A stretch of 5,158 nt of DNA from Candidatus Moraniibacteriota bacterium (GTDB lineage Bacteria > Patescibacteriota > Minisyncoccia > Moranbacterales > UBA9337): NCBI GenBank assembly GCA_003510795.1, contig DOKP01000057.1:934-6091 (forward strand), in the 5' to 3' direction. The position numbers were made by a program, and so were the translations under genes. The notes under the pieces were generated by a model. The model did no database searches. It was not told where the DNA came from and saw only the letters and a list, made by a program, of their open reading frames with translations. The first letter of the stretch is position 1. Every line of letters begins with the position of its first letter. Below, in pieces: positions 1-4,920 of the stretch.

Positions 1-34
1 GATGCCGATAGGCAGAGGGGGTGCATAAAAACAT
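1..34 (-). CDS. Possible first codons of a gene running off the left edge
   Basis: A minus-strand ATG at 34-32 opens a frame that stays open to the window edge, and a second ATG in another frame lies at 26-24. The only support is position: both lie about 34-42 nt downstream of the start point predicted from the promoter module at 75-104, and the two other copies of that module sit a similar distance before real genes. An AAAG just before the first ATG is a weak ribosome binding site. Eleven codons are too few to identify a product or to choose between the two starts. Confidence 0.25.
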   Translation of the reverse strand, partial: MFLCTPSAYRH

Positions 35-74
35 CTTTAAAATAATTTAAAAACTACTAATCAAATATATCTCA

Positions 75-104
75 ATTCTAACACTCTACGCCCCCAAAAT
101 CCAG
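75..104 (-). promoter_or_regulatory. Promoter module, copy 1 (extended -10)
   Basis: On the minus strand the block begins CTGGATTTTGG at 104 and ends with TAGAAT at 80-75, preceded by TGT, which gives an extended -10 (TGnTAGAAT). The hexamer TGGATT lies 17 bp upstream of the -10, in the -35 position, although it does not resemble TTGACA. The block matches copy 2 (1476-1505) at 25 of 30 positions and copy 3 (3711-3740) at 23 of 30, without gaps. The predicted start point is near 68, driving the gene that leaves the left edge. Confidence 0.65.
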
Positions 105-115
105 AAAAAAATAAT

Positions 116-291
116 GTAACTATTCAGCCTTCTCCAAAACCAATCTTTCCTGCCGTCTCTGCGAGTAATTTCTGTACTCGGAAATTGCGTGGCAGTCTAA
201 GTTTTAATGTAGAAATCCTGGATTGCCACGTCGGAGTACCGACTCGCAAAGACAAACCCTGTTTTATCTTTAGAGAAAACTGAATAATTAC
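116..291 (-). repeat. 176-bp nested near-palindrome, probable structured RNA or large terminator
   Basis: Four pairs of arms nest inside one another: 116-134 with 273-291 (16 of 19 identical), 155-166 with 242-253 (11 of 12), 174-179 with 234-239 (6 of 6) and 188-194 with 224-230 (7 of 7). All four imperfect positions would be G-U pairs in a minus-strand RNA but C-A mismatches in a plus-strand RNA. On the minus strand the outer stem is followed after four bases by seven T (111-105), the layout of an intrinsic terminator. Competing local hairpins exist (162-167 with 175-180; 230-234 with 239-243). No target-site duplication is visible at the ends, so a MITE origin is possible but unsupported. 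It would end minus-strand transcripts that cross the small plus-strand gene, or be an independent RNA. Confidence 0.6.
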
Positions 292-321
292 AAAAATATG
301 TAAAAAAATTATAAAATTTAC

Positions 322-350
322 TTGACTTTTGCCGTTAAAATCTATATCCT
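322..350 (+). promoter_or_regulatory. Promoter of the 98-residue protein gene
   Basis: TTGACT at 322-327 is followed after 17 bp by TATCCT at 345-350; TATATC at 343-348 is an alternative -10 with 15-bp spacing. The start point would be near 357, giving a leader of about 49 nt before the ATG at 406. It resembles a classical sigma-70 promoter and differs from the extended -10 module used on the other strand. Confidence 0.5.
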
Positions 351-389
351 TTTATCACCTAGCTCATTTGTTTATTTACCCACTTTTAC

Positions 390-398
390 AAAGGAGGT
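390..398 (+). promoter_or_regulatory. Strong Shine-Dalgarno sequence that fixes the start at 406
   Basis: AAAGGAGGT ends 7 nt before the ATG at 406-408. It is the best ribosome binding site in the window, and it shows that the in-frame codons upstream (from the TTG at 322) are leader and promoter rather than protein. Confidence 0.85.
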
Positions 399-405
399 TC
401 ATCTC

Positions 406-702
406 ATGCAGCAAATCACTTGTAAAAAAACCATGTATTGGCGACAGGTTCCGCACTATTCTGGCTCTCTTACTGAAAGAAGTGAGCCTGATCCAGAACT
501 CGTCGAAAGAGAGCAAATTACGGAAGTATTCACGGCTGGAAAAAAATATCCCATCACTATCCAAGTATGTGGAAGTGATTGTGGCGACGTGGATATTGCA
601 ATCAGTGCGCAAGGCAACGACGGAAATAATTATACTATACTGGTAGTTCACGATGCTCTTCTCTCGAATCGAAATGTCTCAAATAAATTTGTTTACAATT
701 AA
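406..702 (+). CDS. Small protein of unknown function, 98 residues
   Basis: I do not recognise this protein. The ATG at 406 is chosen because of the near-perfect Shine-Dalgarno just before it. The product is 98 residues, soluble-looking, with no signal peptide or membrane segment. The middle is charged and Glu-rich (about residues 24-40). The second half reads like beta strands (about 48-82) around a Cys-x3-Cys motif, CGSDC at 55-59, followed by an Asp-containing strand; a third Cys is at position 6. Two close cysteines could bind metal or form a disulfide, but no partner ligands are evident. It is the only supported plus-strand gene, with its own promoter, ribosome binding site and terminator, so it is a self-contained unit, possibly acquired separately. 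The strong translation signals suggest substantial expression. Confidence 0.7.
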   Translation: MQQITCKKTMYWRQVPHYSGSLTERSEPDPELVEREQITEVFTAGKKYPITIQVCGSDCGDVDIAISAQGNDGNNYTILVVHDALLSNRNVSNKFVYN

Positions 703-730
703 ACATCTTCCCAACGAGGAATTCCCTAGG

Positions 731-764
731 GCCCCGAAAAAAAATCGGGGCTTTATTATTTTAT
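731..764 (+). terminator. Intrinsic terminator of the 98-residue protein gene
   Basis: GCCCCGA (731-737) pairs perfectly with TCGGGGC (745-751) around a loop of seven A, followed by a T-rich tail (TTTATTATTTT). It lies 28 nt past the stop codon. On the minus strand the same hairpin has no U-tract, so it probably does not stop transcripts from the peptidase gene to its right. Confidence 0.9.
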
Positions 765-842
765 AAAAATTTCAATTAAATTCTCTCCCTCAAGCAGCTC
801 CCCCGGCTCAATTGCAAACCTTGCTTTATTCATAAATTTTGT

Positions 843-1439
843 TTATATCAAAATAACTTTTTCATCTTCAATAAAAACTGCCTGCTTATCAGTTAGAGCG
901 ATTACGGATTCCTCTTTTCTTTTTTCTTTAAACTCCTGTACATTTTTTTCTTCTTCAGCGCTATAGTGCGGAGTTATAATATACGAAGTTAATCCCAATC
1001 CTGTTAAATCAATAAGATCTACGTCGTTTATATCTGCGTTACCAATTCCTGCCGCCTCAATATCTGGTCCAGCAATAATTGAACCGGCACTTACTCCGAT
1101 ATAAAATTTGCCACCCTTTACTGCTGAAATTAAAACTTTATCCAAACCAGTCTTTCTCATCCTATCCAAAATATAAAAAGTATTTCCCCCGCAAACATAA
1201 TAAACATCATATTCCATCAAACTAGAAAGATCTTTTTCTTCGGAAATATTTATTTCATCATGCTTGAGTCCTATTTCCCCCAGTTCTTTACGATAATAAT
1301 CCATCCACTGCCAGTCACTCTCATCTCTAATGGTGTGAATCAAGCAGACTTTTTTATCTTTTAATGTATCAAATTGAGAAATAAAAAAATCTACAATTTT
1401 TCTGCTAGTCATCCCATCAGAAGTAAGTAATAGTTTCAT
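843..1439 (-). CDS. Peptidase S51 family protein (peptidase E-like)
   Basis: This 198-residue protein has the hallmarks of the S51 serine peptidase family (dipeptidase E and cyanophycinase relatives, class I glutamine amidotransferase-like fold). Visible are an N-terminal strand MKLLLTS, CGGNTF (83-88), the nucleophile elbow GVSAGS (115-120, Ser117) and a TPHYS segment whose His158 is the likely catalytic His. E. coli PepE cleaves Asp-X dipeptides; the substrate here is unknown. There is no signal peptide, so it should be cytoplasmic. The start at 1439 matches the family N-terminus. A longer frame begins at 1469 and adds ten residues, but that ATG lies exactly where the promoter at 1476-1505 should start transcription, so it could be used only as a leaderless start. 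Neither ATG has a good ribosome binding site. Beyond the TAA, the same frame stays open for 28 more codons (see findings). Confidence 0.9.
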   Translation of the reverse strand: MKLLLTSDGMTSRKIVDFFISQFDTLKDKKVCLIHTIRDESDWQWMDYYRKELGEIGLKHDEINISEEKDLSSLMEYDVYYVCGGNTFYILDRMRKTGLDKVLISAVKGGKFYIGVSAGSIIAGPDIEAAGIGNADINDVDLIDLTGLGLTSYIITPHYSAEEEKNVQEFKEKRKEESVIALTDKQAVFIEDEKVILI

Positions 1440-1475
1440 AAAATTATTTTTAAATATTAACCTTTTCATATCTTT

Positions 1476-1505
1476 ATTTTATCACTCTGTGCCTCCAAAA
1501 TCCAG
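1476..1505 (-). promoter_or_regulatory. Promoter module, copy 2, for the peptidase gene
   Basis: CTGGATTTTGG starts at 1505 and the -10 box TAAAAT lies at 1481-1476, preceded by TGA (extended -10). Spacing and sequence match copies 1 and 3 without gaps. The predicted start point, 7 nt downstream, is about 1469, giving a 30-nt leader to the ATG at 1439, or a leaderless message if the ATG at 1469 is used. It begins only a few bases after the T-tract of the preceding terminator. Confidence 0.7.
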
Positions 1506-1510
1506 CACAA

Positions 1511-1550
1511 AAAAATAAACGGCAGCTTCGCATTGTTGCGATTCTGCCGT
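1511..1550 (-). terminator. Intrinsic terminator of the 364-residue protein gene
   Basis: On the minus strand ACGGCAG (1550-1544) pairs with CTGCCGT (1525-1519), and an inner stem TCGCA (1541-1537) pairs with TGCGA (1532-1528) across a 2x2 internal loop, closing on a 4-base loop. A T-rich run follows (TTTATTTTTTT, to about 1511). It begins 33 nt past the stop codon of the 364-residue gene and directly precedes promoter copy 2. Its outer arm shares the 10-mer CTGCCGTCTC (1544-1553) with the palindrome at 150-159. Confidence 0.9.
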
Positions 1551-1582
1551 CTCAGCCAAATAAAATTATTAGGGGATTATTC

Positions 1583-2677
1583 CTAGCATGGTAAAGGAAG
1601 ATAAACTCCTGACCATTTTCTCTGGCCATGGCTCTTTTTGGTAATTTTAACCAAGGTTTCTATTTTCTCTATCTCTACTCCACTTTCTCTAGCATTTGAA
1701 TGAAGAAATTTTTCCACTGTCGGAGCTTCAATGGTGGGAGTGAAACTGAATTCAACTTCTCTGACACTTCCTCCTTTTAGGATAACCTTGGCGTTATAAA
1801 CACCTTCAGCGTGCTTCGACTTCTTATCTTTTGGCTTCCAAGTTCCAATAAACTTAGAACCATCTAGGAAATCAACAGCAAACTCCGTCGTCTTACCTGC
1901 TAGTAGTTCACGAAATTTATCTATTGCCTCCTGTATCCAAAGATCTTCCTCCTGCAATAATCTTGGTTTATAACCTCCACCTTTTTCCCAATAGGTGCCG
2001 TCATGCCAATAAACAATTTTCCTCTCTTCTTTTCTTCCTCCAGAACAGCAACTTTTTTCTAAAAAAGTACGCACCCCCATACAGCGCTTCACGGTGGGAA
2101 TTTTTTCAAGAAAATCCCAAACAATATATTTAGCACCAAATCTAAATTCGGGATCATCTTGGATTAAATCCAAAAAAACATAATCCCCTTGGAGCAATTG
2201 ATTGCCTTTGGCATAAAACCAAGGAGTTAAAATTCCGCATTCCACTTTTCGCAAAAAACCTTTTTGCTTAAGAATATGTTCATGATCATATGAACTTACA
2301 TAATGCCTCCACGCTTTTTTTGCATTCTCTATTGTATCAAATTCAAAAAAACAAGTTTTATCGTGAGGAACGTACTGATAAACCACTGTTCCACAACGAC
2401 CATCTGGAGGATTTTTTATTTCCAGAACTTCGATGTAACTATTGCTCCCTCCCGCATACTCATGCTGAACAATGTCATATCGAGTATGTTTTTGAAAAAT
2501 ATCATTTTTAACTACACCCGTTATCGGCAAACTAAGAAAGTTTACCTCTTCGATAGCTTCTGCTATGCGATCAATATCATCGGGGTGAGCAGCAAATTGA
2601 ATAATTTGGCCTGAAGCTGTTACAACTTCTCTGGAAATAAAAAGATTCAAACATTCCTTCTTGCGATTATTTTTCAT
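1583..2677 (-). CDS. Protein of unknown function, 364 residues
   Basis: I do not recognise this protein. It is a full-length, soluble-looking product without signal peptide or membrane helices. Its composition is mixed alpha/beta with many aromatics and charges. Visible points are a short region GGRKEERKIVYWHDGTYWEKGG (about 214-235) rich in Trp/Tyr, a cluster RCMGV...KSCCSGG (about 199-214) with three Cys that could bind metal, and a C-terminal part (about 262-330) that looks like a beta-rich domain (FAVDFLDGSKFIGTWKP, then VREVEFSFTP). The start is well supported: AAGGAG lies 5 nt before the ATG at 2677. It stands alone, with a TATAAT-containing promoter upstream and a terminator downstream. 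None of its neighbours suggests a role. Confidence 0.82.
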   Translation of the reverse strand: MKNNRKKECLNLFISREVVTASGQIIQFAAHPDDIDRIAEAIEEVNFLSLPITGVVKNDIFQKHTRYDIVQHEYAGGSNSYIEVLEIKNPPDGRCGTVVYQYVPHDKTCFFEFDTIENAKKAWRHYVSSYDHEHILKQKGFLRKVECGILTPWFYAKGNQLLQGDYVFLDLIQDDPEFRFGAKYIVWDFLEKIPTVKRCMGVRTFLEKSCCSGGRKEERKIVYWHDGTYWEKGGGYKPRLLQEEDLWIQEAIDKFRELLAGKTTEFAVDFLDGSKFIGTWKPKDKKSKHAEGVYNAKVILKGGSVREVEFSFTPTIEAPTVEKFLHSNARESGVEIEKIETLVKITKKSHGQRKWSGVYLPLPC

Positions 2678-2682
2678 GATTT

Positions 2683-2714
2683 CTCCTTCGCTTGAATTTT
2701 ATTTAAGAATTATA
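2683..2714 (-). promoter_or_regulatory. -10 box and Shine-Dalgarno of the 364-residue protein gene
   Basis: A consensus TATAAT lies at 2714-2709 on the minus strand. The -35 is weak: ATGTTT at 17-bp spacing or TGTTTA at 16. The start point would be near 2702, leaving a leader of about 25 nt. AAGGAG at 2688-2683 is 5 nt from the ATG at 2677. The rest of the gap to the transporter gene (2715-2811) shows no convincing terminator, so read-through from the transporter is possible. Confidence 0.5.
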
Positions 2715-2811
2715 TTTTTTAGAGAAAAATTAAACATGGCAAAGAGCTTTTTTGCGTTTTCACTAGTTTACAATTTTAACATTCAGTACCCGAAAAAGCA
2801 AGTTTATAGAG

Positions 2812-3678
2812 TTAACGAGTAAAACCTAGAATAAAAATTCCCGCTATTGCCAGCCCGGCTGACAGGAGTTTTCTGGTTGTCCCCTTGGTCTGTTTCAAAA
2901 CAAAGAACTCAAATAAAATAATAAGAAATATTTGAGAATTATTAATAGCATCAATGCGCCCCACTTCTCCTCCAAAAGTATAGGCAGTGAAAGTAAAAAA
3001 ATTATACAAGAAATACCCAATTGCCGAAATCATAATCGGCTTATAAGCAGAAAAATCTTTTCCCCTGATTGAATTTATAATTTTATTTCTTCCCATTATG
3101 AAACCCCAAACAGCTATCATTAGAAATGACCAAAAAATATAAATTAGTGGGTGAATATTTGATACAATACTTTTATCTAATACATAGAGTATTCCAAAAA
3201 TAATTCCAGCCACCAGTCCACAGAAATGATTTTTCTCCAAAAGAATGTTTTTATAATTTACTGCGATAATAGCCGATAAAACTAAGCCGATTCCGATAAA
3301 TTTCAAATAATTAACTGACTCGGAAAAAAATATAATCCCAAAAAAAGTAGAGACTACCGCAGACAAAGAGACGAAAATTGTTGAAATACTAATATTTTTT
3401 ACCTTAAAGCTTTTTAAATAAAGAATCATCACCAAAGATCCCAAAAAACTAACCAACAAAATCTTTGGGAAAATTGCTATGTTGAAAATAGAAAAAAATT
3501 GGTCAGATAAATCAAATATAAAAATAAAAGGTATGGTAAGAATTGATTGAAAAAGAAAAGTAAAAACAGCGCTAGCTCTAGCGCTAAAAGGGTTTTTTGA
3601 ATTTAATAAATGTTGTTGTGTCAGCTCCGCTACAGCTAGCGCAAAAACTGAAAGAATACTAAAAATAAACCAAGTCAT
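2812..3678 (-). CDS. EamA/DMT superfamily membrane transporter
   Basis: A 288-residue, strongly hydrophobic protein with about ten predicted membrane helices in two similar halves, as in drug/metabolite transporters of the EamA type. Half one ends with FFSESVNYLKFIGIGLVLSAI (about 117-137) and half two with FEFFVLKQTKGTTRKLLSAGLAIAGI (about 256-281); a Glu at a helix end followed by a Gly-rich last helix is typical of each EamA repeat. It acts in the cytoplasmic membrane; the substrate cannot be inferred. A longer frame begins at 3744, but its extra 22 residues (MYGFWECG...) are encoded by promoter copy 3 and the predicted transcript starts near 3704, so the ATG at 3678 is taken as the start. 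No Shine-Dalgarno precedes it. It is its own transcription unit after the transglycosylase terminator. Confidence 0.88.
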   Translation of the reverse strand: MTWFIFSILSVFALAVAELTQQHLLNSKNPFSARASAVFTFLFQSILTIPFIFIFDLSDQFFSIFNIAIFPKILLVSFLGSLVMILYLKSFKVKNISISTIFVSLSAVVSTFFGIIFFSESVNYLKFIGIGLVLSAIIAVNYKNILLEKNHFCGLVAGIIFGILYVLDKSIVSNIHPLIYIFWSFLMIAVWGFIMGRNKIINSIRGKDFSAYKPIMISAIGYFLYNFFTFTAYTFGGEVGRIDAINNSQIFLIILFEFFVLKQTKGTTRKLLSAGLAIAGIFILGFTR

Positions 3679-3710
3679 TTGTTTGTTTAACGCTAAAATA
3701 TTATACTTTA

Positions 3711-3740
3711 ATTCTACCATCCCACACTCCCAAAATCCAT
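3711..3740 (-). promoter_or_regulatory. Promoter module, copy 3, for the EamA transporter
   Basis: ATGGATTTTGG starts at 3740 and the -10 box TAGAAT lies at 3716-3711, preceded by TGG (extended -10). It aligns without gaps to copies 1 and 2 (23 of 30 and 19 of 30 identities). The predicted start point near 3704 leaves about 26 nt before the ATG at 3678. A TATAAT at 3705-3700 lies on the predicted start point and might be a second -10. Confidence 0.65.
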
Positions 3741-3741
3741 A

Positions 3742-3783
3742 CAAACAAAAAAACCGCTAAATTAATTAGCAGTTTTTTGTTTG
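3742..3783 (-). terminator. Terminator of the lytic transglycosylase gene, symmetric
   Basis: On the minus strand CTGCTAA (3772-3766) pairs with TTAGCGG (3760-3754), with one mismatch and a 5-base loop, then seven T (3753-3747). Six A precede the stem and the flanks CAAAC/GTTTG also pair, so the hairpin could act in both directions. It ends two bases before promoter copy 3 begins. Confidence 0.85.
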
Positions 3784-3785
3784 AT

Positions 3786-3807
3786 AAAGCTTAACCAACT
3801 AAGCTTT
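3786..3807 (-). repeat. Perfect 8-bp inverted repeat over the transglycosylase stop codon
   Basis: AAAGCTTA (3786-3793) and TAAGCTTT (3800-3807) are perfect inverted copies separated by six bases. The last codons and the TAA of the transglycosylase lie inside the hairpin, which is directly followed by the terminator. It may protect the 3' end or affect termination; it may also be chance in AT-rich DNA. Confidence 0.6.
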
Positions 3808-4513
3808 TATAGTTTCTGGCCCAGTATTGAATTTGTGAGGCATACCATTCATACTGGCTTGAAGTTGATCCGGAGAGATACATCTTCGAAGCATTTCTTT
3901 CCGCCCACACATCGTGTTCGACTACGCCAGGAACGTCAGCTACTTTGAGCGCGATTGCTAGCACCCCATGGCGCACGTTCCAAGGATCAGGATTATCTGT
4001 CCCGACAATCTCTGAAATTTCATCTTTGTATTCCATCCAGGTATCGGGCATGAATTGTGGAATACCCATTGCTCCACCAGTTCCTGCATAAGGAGGGTTA
4101 CAAGAAACTTTTAATTTCTCATAATCATATCCCAAGTTATCCGCGATATCCTGGATAATTTCTTTTCGTTCTTGAAAAGTTTCCCAAGCCTGTTCGCTCA
4201 AAAACCCTCTTTGATGAGAATTTTGCGCACCCTCCACCACCTCTTGGAAAGTACATTGTCCGGTATTTTTTCCCAAGTTAGATTCAACCACCAGCATCCC
4301 CATTAAAAAGTCTTTGCGTACCCCGGTTATCCGGCTGGCAAATTCCACTTGTTTCTCAACTTCTTTTGGATCAGGATTATTATTGGGAATCTTTTTCCCT
4401 TCTGCTATTATTAATCCTCGTTTTTCTACTATTTGATCAATTTTATTATCATCGGAATCCTTGGCCTGAATCGAAGCGATCGGCACAAGACCCAGCAAAA
4501 TAATCACATACAT
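3791..4513 (-). CDS. Secreted lytic murein transglycosylase (MltB/SLT type)
   Basis: The 240-residue product cleaves the glycan strand of peptidoglycan outside the cytoplasmic membrane, by family homology. Visible are a hydrophobic N-terminal segment ending AS-IQA (about 1-17, signal peptide-like), the catalytic Glu77 in VVESNLG, GGAMGIPQFMPDTW (146-159), which is the signature of MltB-like/SLT_2 enzymes, and DPWNVRHGV (176-184). Cys87 and Cys138 could form a disulfide. From the ATG at 4513 the signal peptide lacks the usual positive n-region and there is no ribosome binding site. The same frame stays open upstream to a TGA at 4588-4586 and encodes a basic stretch (KSKHICRQKISRRLINL) joining the hydrophobic core, but contains no ATG, GTG or TTG (see findings). 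Expression probably comes from the promoter at 4699-4727. With murE nearby this is a cell-wall neighbourhood. Confidence 0.92.
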   Translation of the reverse strand: MYVIILLGLVPIASIQAKDSDDNKIDQIVEKRGLIIAEGKKIPNNNPDPKEVEKQVEFASRITGVRKDFLMGMLVVESNLGKNTGQCTFQEVVEGAQNSHQRGFLSEQAWETFQERKEIIQDIADNLGYDYEKLKVSCNPPYAGTGGAMGIPQFMPDTWMEYKDEISEIVGTDNPDPWNVRHGVLAIALKVADVPGVVEHDVWAERNASKMYLSGSTSSQYEWYASQIQYWARNYKSLVG

Positions 4514-4656
4514 TAAATTAATTAAACGTCTACTTATTTTTTGTCTACAAATATGTTTACTTTTAATAATTAGCTTGCCCTCTCAATTTACCCCATCTCA
4601 AGCTGAGACAAGGCACCTAGGGCTATTAAATTTCTATTCAATTGTACTATGCCAAT

Positions 4657-4678
4657 AAAAAAATTCCTTATGGGAATT
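4657..4678 (-). terminator. Terminator-like hairpin in the transglycosylase leader
   Basis: On the minus strand AATTCC (4678-4673) pairs with GGAATT (4667-4662) around a 5-base loop, running straight into a T-tract that extends to 4657. It begins about 14 nt downstream of the predicted start point of the promoter at 4699-4727, so it could end transcription after about 36 nt. The stem is AT-rich and weak, so it may be a partial attenuator or a protein-binding operator rather than a full stop. Confidence 0.5.
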
Positions 4679-4698
4679 ATATCTTTATGGTGCTGTCT

Positions 4699-4727
4699 AT
4701 TATACCCTTTTTACCAAATCTCGTCAA
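4699..4727 (-). promoter_or_regulatory. Near-consensus sigma-70 promoter for the lytic transglycosylase
   Basis: TTGACG (4727-4722), 17 bp, then TATAAT (4704-4699) on the minus strand is the strongest classical promoter in the window. The start point would be about 4692, giving a long leader of roughly 180 nt before the ATG at 4513. The leader holds the hairpin at 4657-4678, a small inverted repeat TCTCA-AGC-TGAGA (4596-4608) and a possible weaker -10 (TAAATT at 4590-4585). Nothing else is visible between 4514 and 4656. Confidence 0.7.
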
Positions 4728-4893
4728 GTTTTTTTGCTCTACAGTTAAACTTTACATTTATTAAGATAGTTGTGAAAATTTTTAAGATCTCCAACCTAAG
4801 GACATGGTCATCAATCAAAAGCCATCCGTCATCAAAGTTAAAATGTACTTCGATGGCTAATTGCGGATGACCGAAGACTTTGAGTACTTTAAT
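4711..4893 (-). pseudogene. 60-codon open frame without a normal start, possible gene remnant
   Basis: A minus-strand frame runs from two consecutive TAA codons (4908-4903) to a TAA at 4713-4711 and reads as plausible protein: IKVLKVFGHPQLAIEVHF, then NFDDGWLLIDDHVLRLEI, ending KKLDEIW. Alternating hydrophobic residues and acidic turns suggest a beta-rich piece. No ATG or GTG occurs in frame; the first reasonable position is an ATT at 4893, with no ribosome binding site, and one TTG lies well inside. It follows murE by 25 nt on the same strand, and its last codons overlap the promoter of the next gene. It could be the remnant of a decayed gene, a gene with an ATT start, or a chance frame. I do not recognise the family. 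Confidence 0.35.
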
Positions 4894-4920
4894 ATTGAAA
4901 TGTTATTATGTTAACGTACT
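4883..4920 (-). repeat. Inverted repeat at the murE stop codon
   Basis: On the minus strand AGTACGTTAA (4920-4911) pairs with TTAAAGTACT (4892-4883), 9 of 10 positions, around an 18-base loop. The first arm overlaps the murE TAG. No T-tract follows, so it is not a standard intrinsic terminator; it may be a 3'-end stabilising hairpin. The second arm covers the supposed ATT start of the 60-codon frame, which weakens that start. Confidence 0.45.

Noticed and set aside
116..291. tRNA, CRISPR array or attachment site in the palindromic region
   Set aside because: No cloverleaf or T-loop signature, no regularly spaced direct repeats, and no integrase or tRNA end nearby.
322..405. N-terminal extension of the 98-residue protein from a TTG
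   Set aside because: It overlaps the promoter and leader; the strong Shine-Dalgarno just before 406 decides the start.
376..651. Minus-strand 91-codon frame opposite the 98-residue gene
   Set aside because: It is antisense to a gene with full expression signals and has no ribosome binding site of its own.
843..1439. Cyanophycinase or a true glutamine amidotransferase
   Set aside because: The nucleophile is Ser in GVSAGS rather than Cys, and the length and PHY His segment fit the smaller peptidase E-like group; the substrate remains open.
2290..2614. Plus-strand frames inside the 364-residue gene
   Set aside because: They are shadows of the minus-strand gene, rich in Phe, Tyr, His and Cys and without translation signals.
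2738..2757. GCAAA/TTTGC hairpin as terminator of the transporter gene
   Set aside because: The stem is only about five weak pairs and no T-tract follows on the minus strand.
4649..4870. Plus-strand 73-codon frame with a signal peptide-like beginning (MPIKKFLMGIISLWCC)
   Set aside because: No ribosome binding site or promoter, Cys/Ser-rich low-quality C-terminus, and it is antisense to a strong minus-strand promoter and a more protein-like frame.
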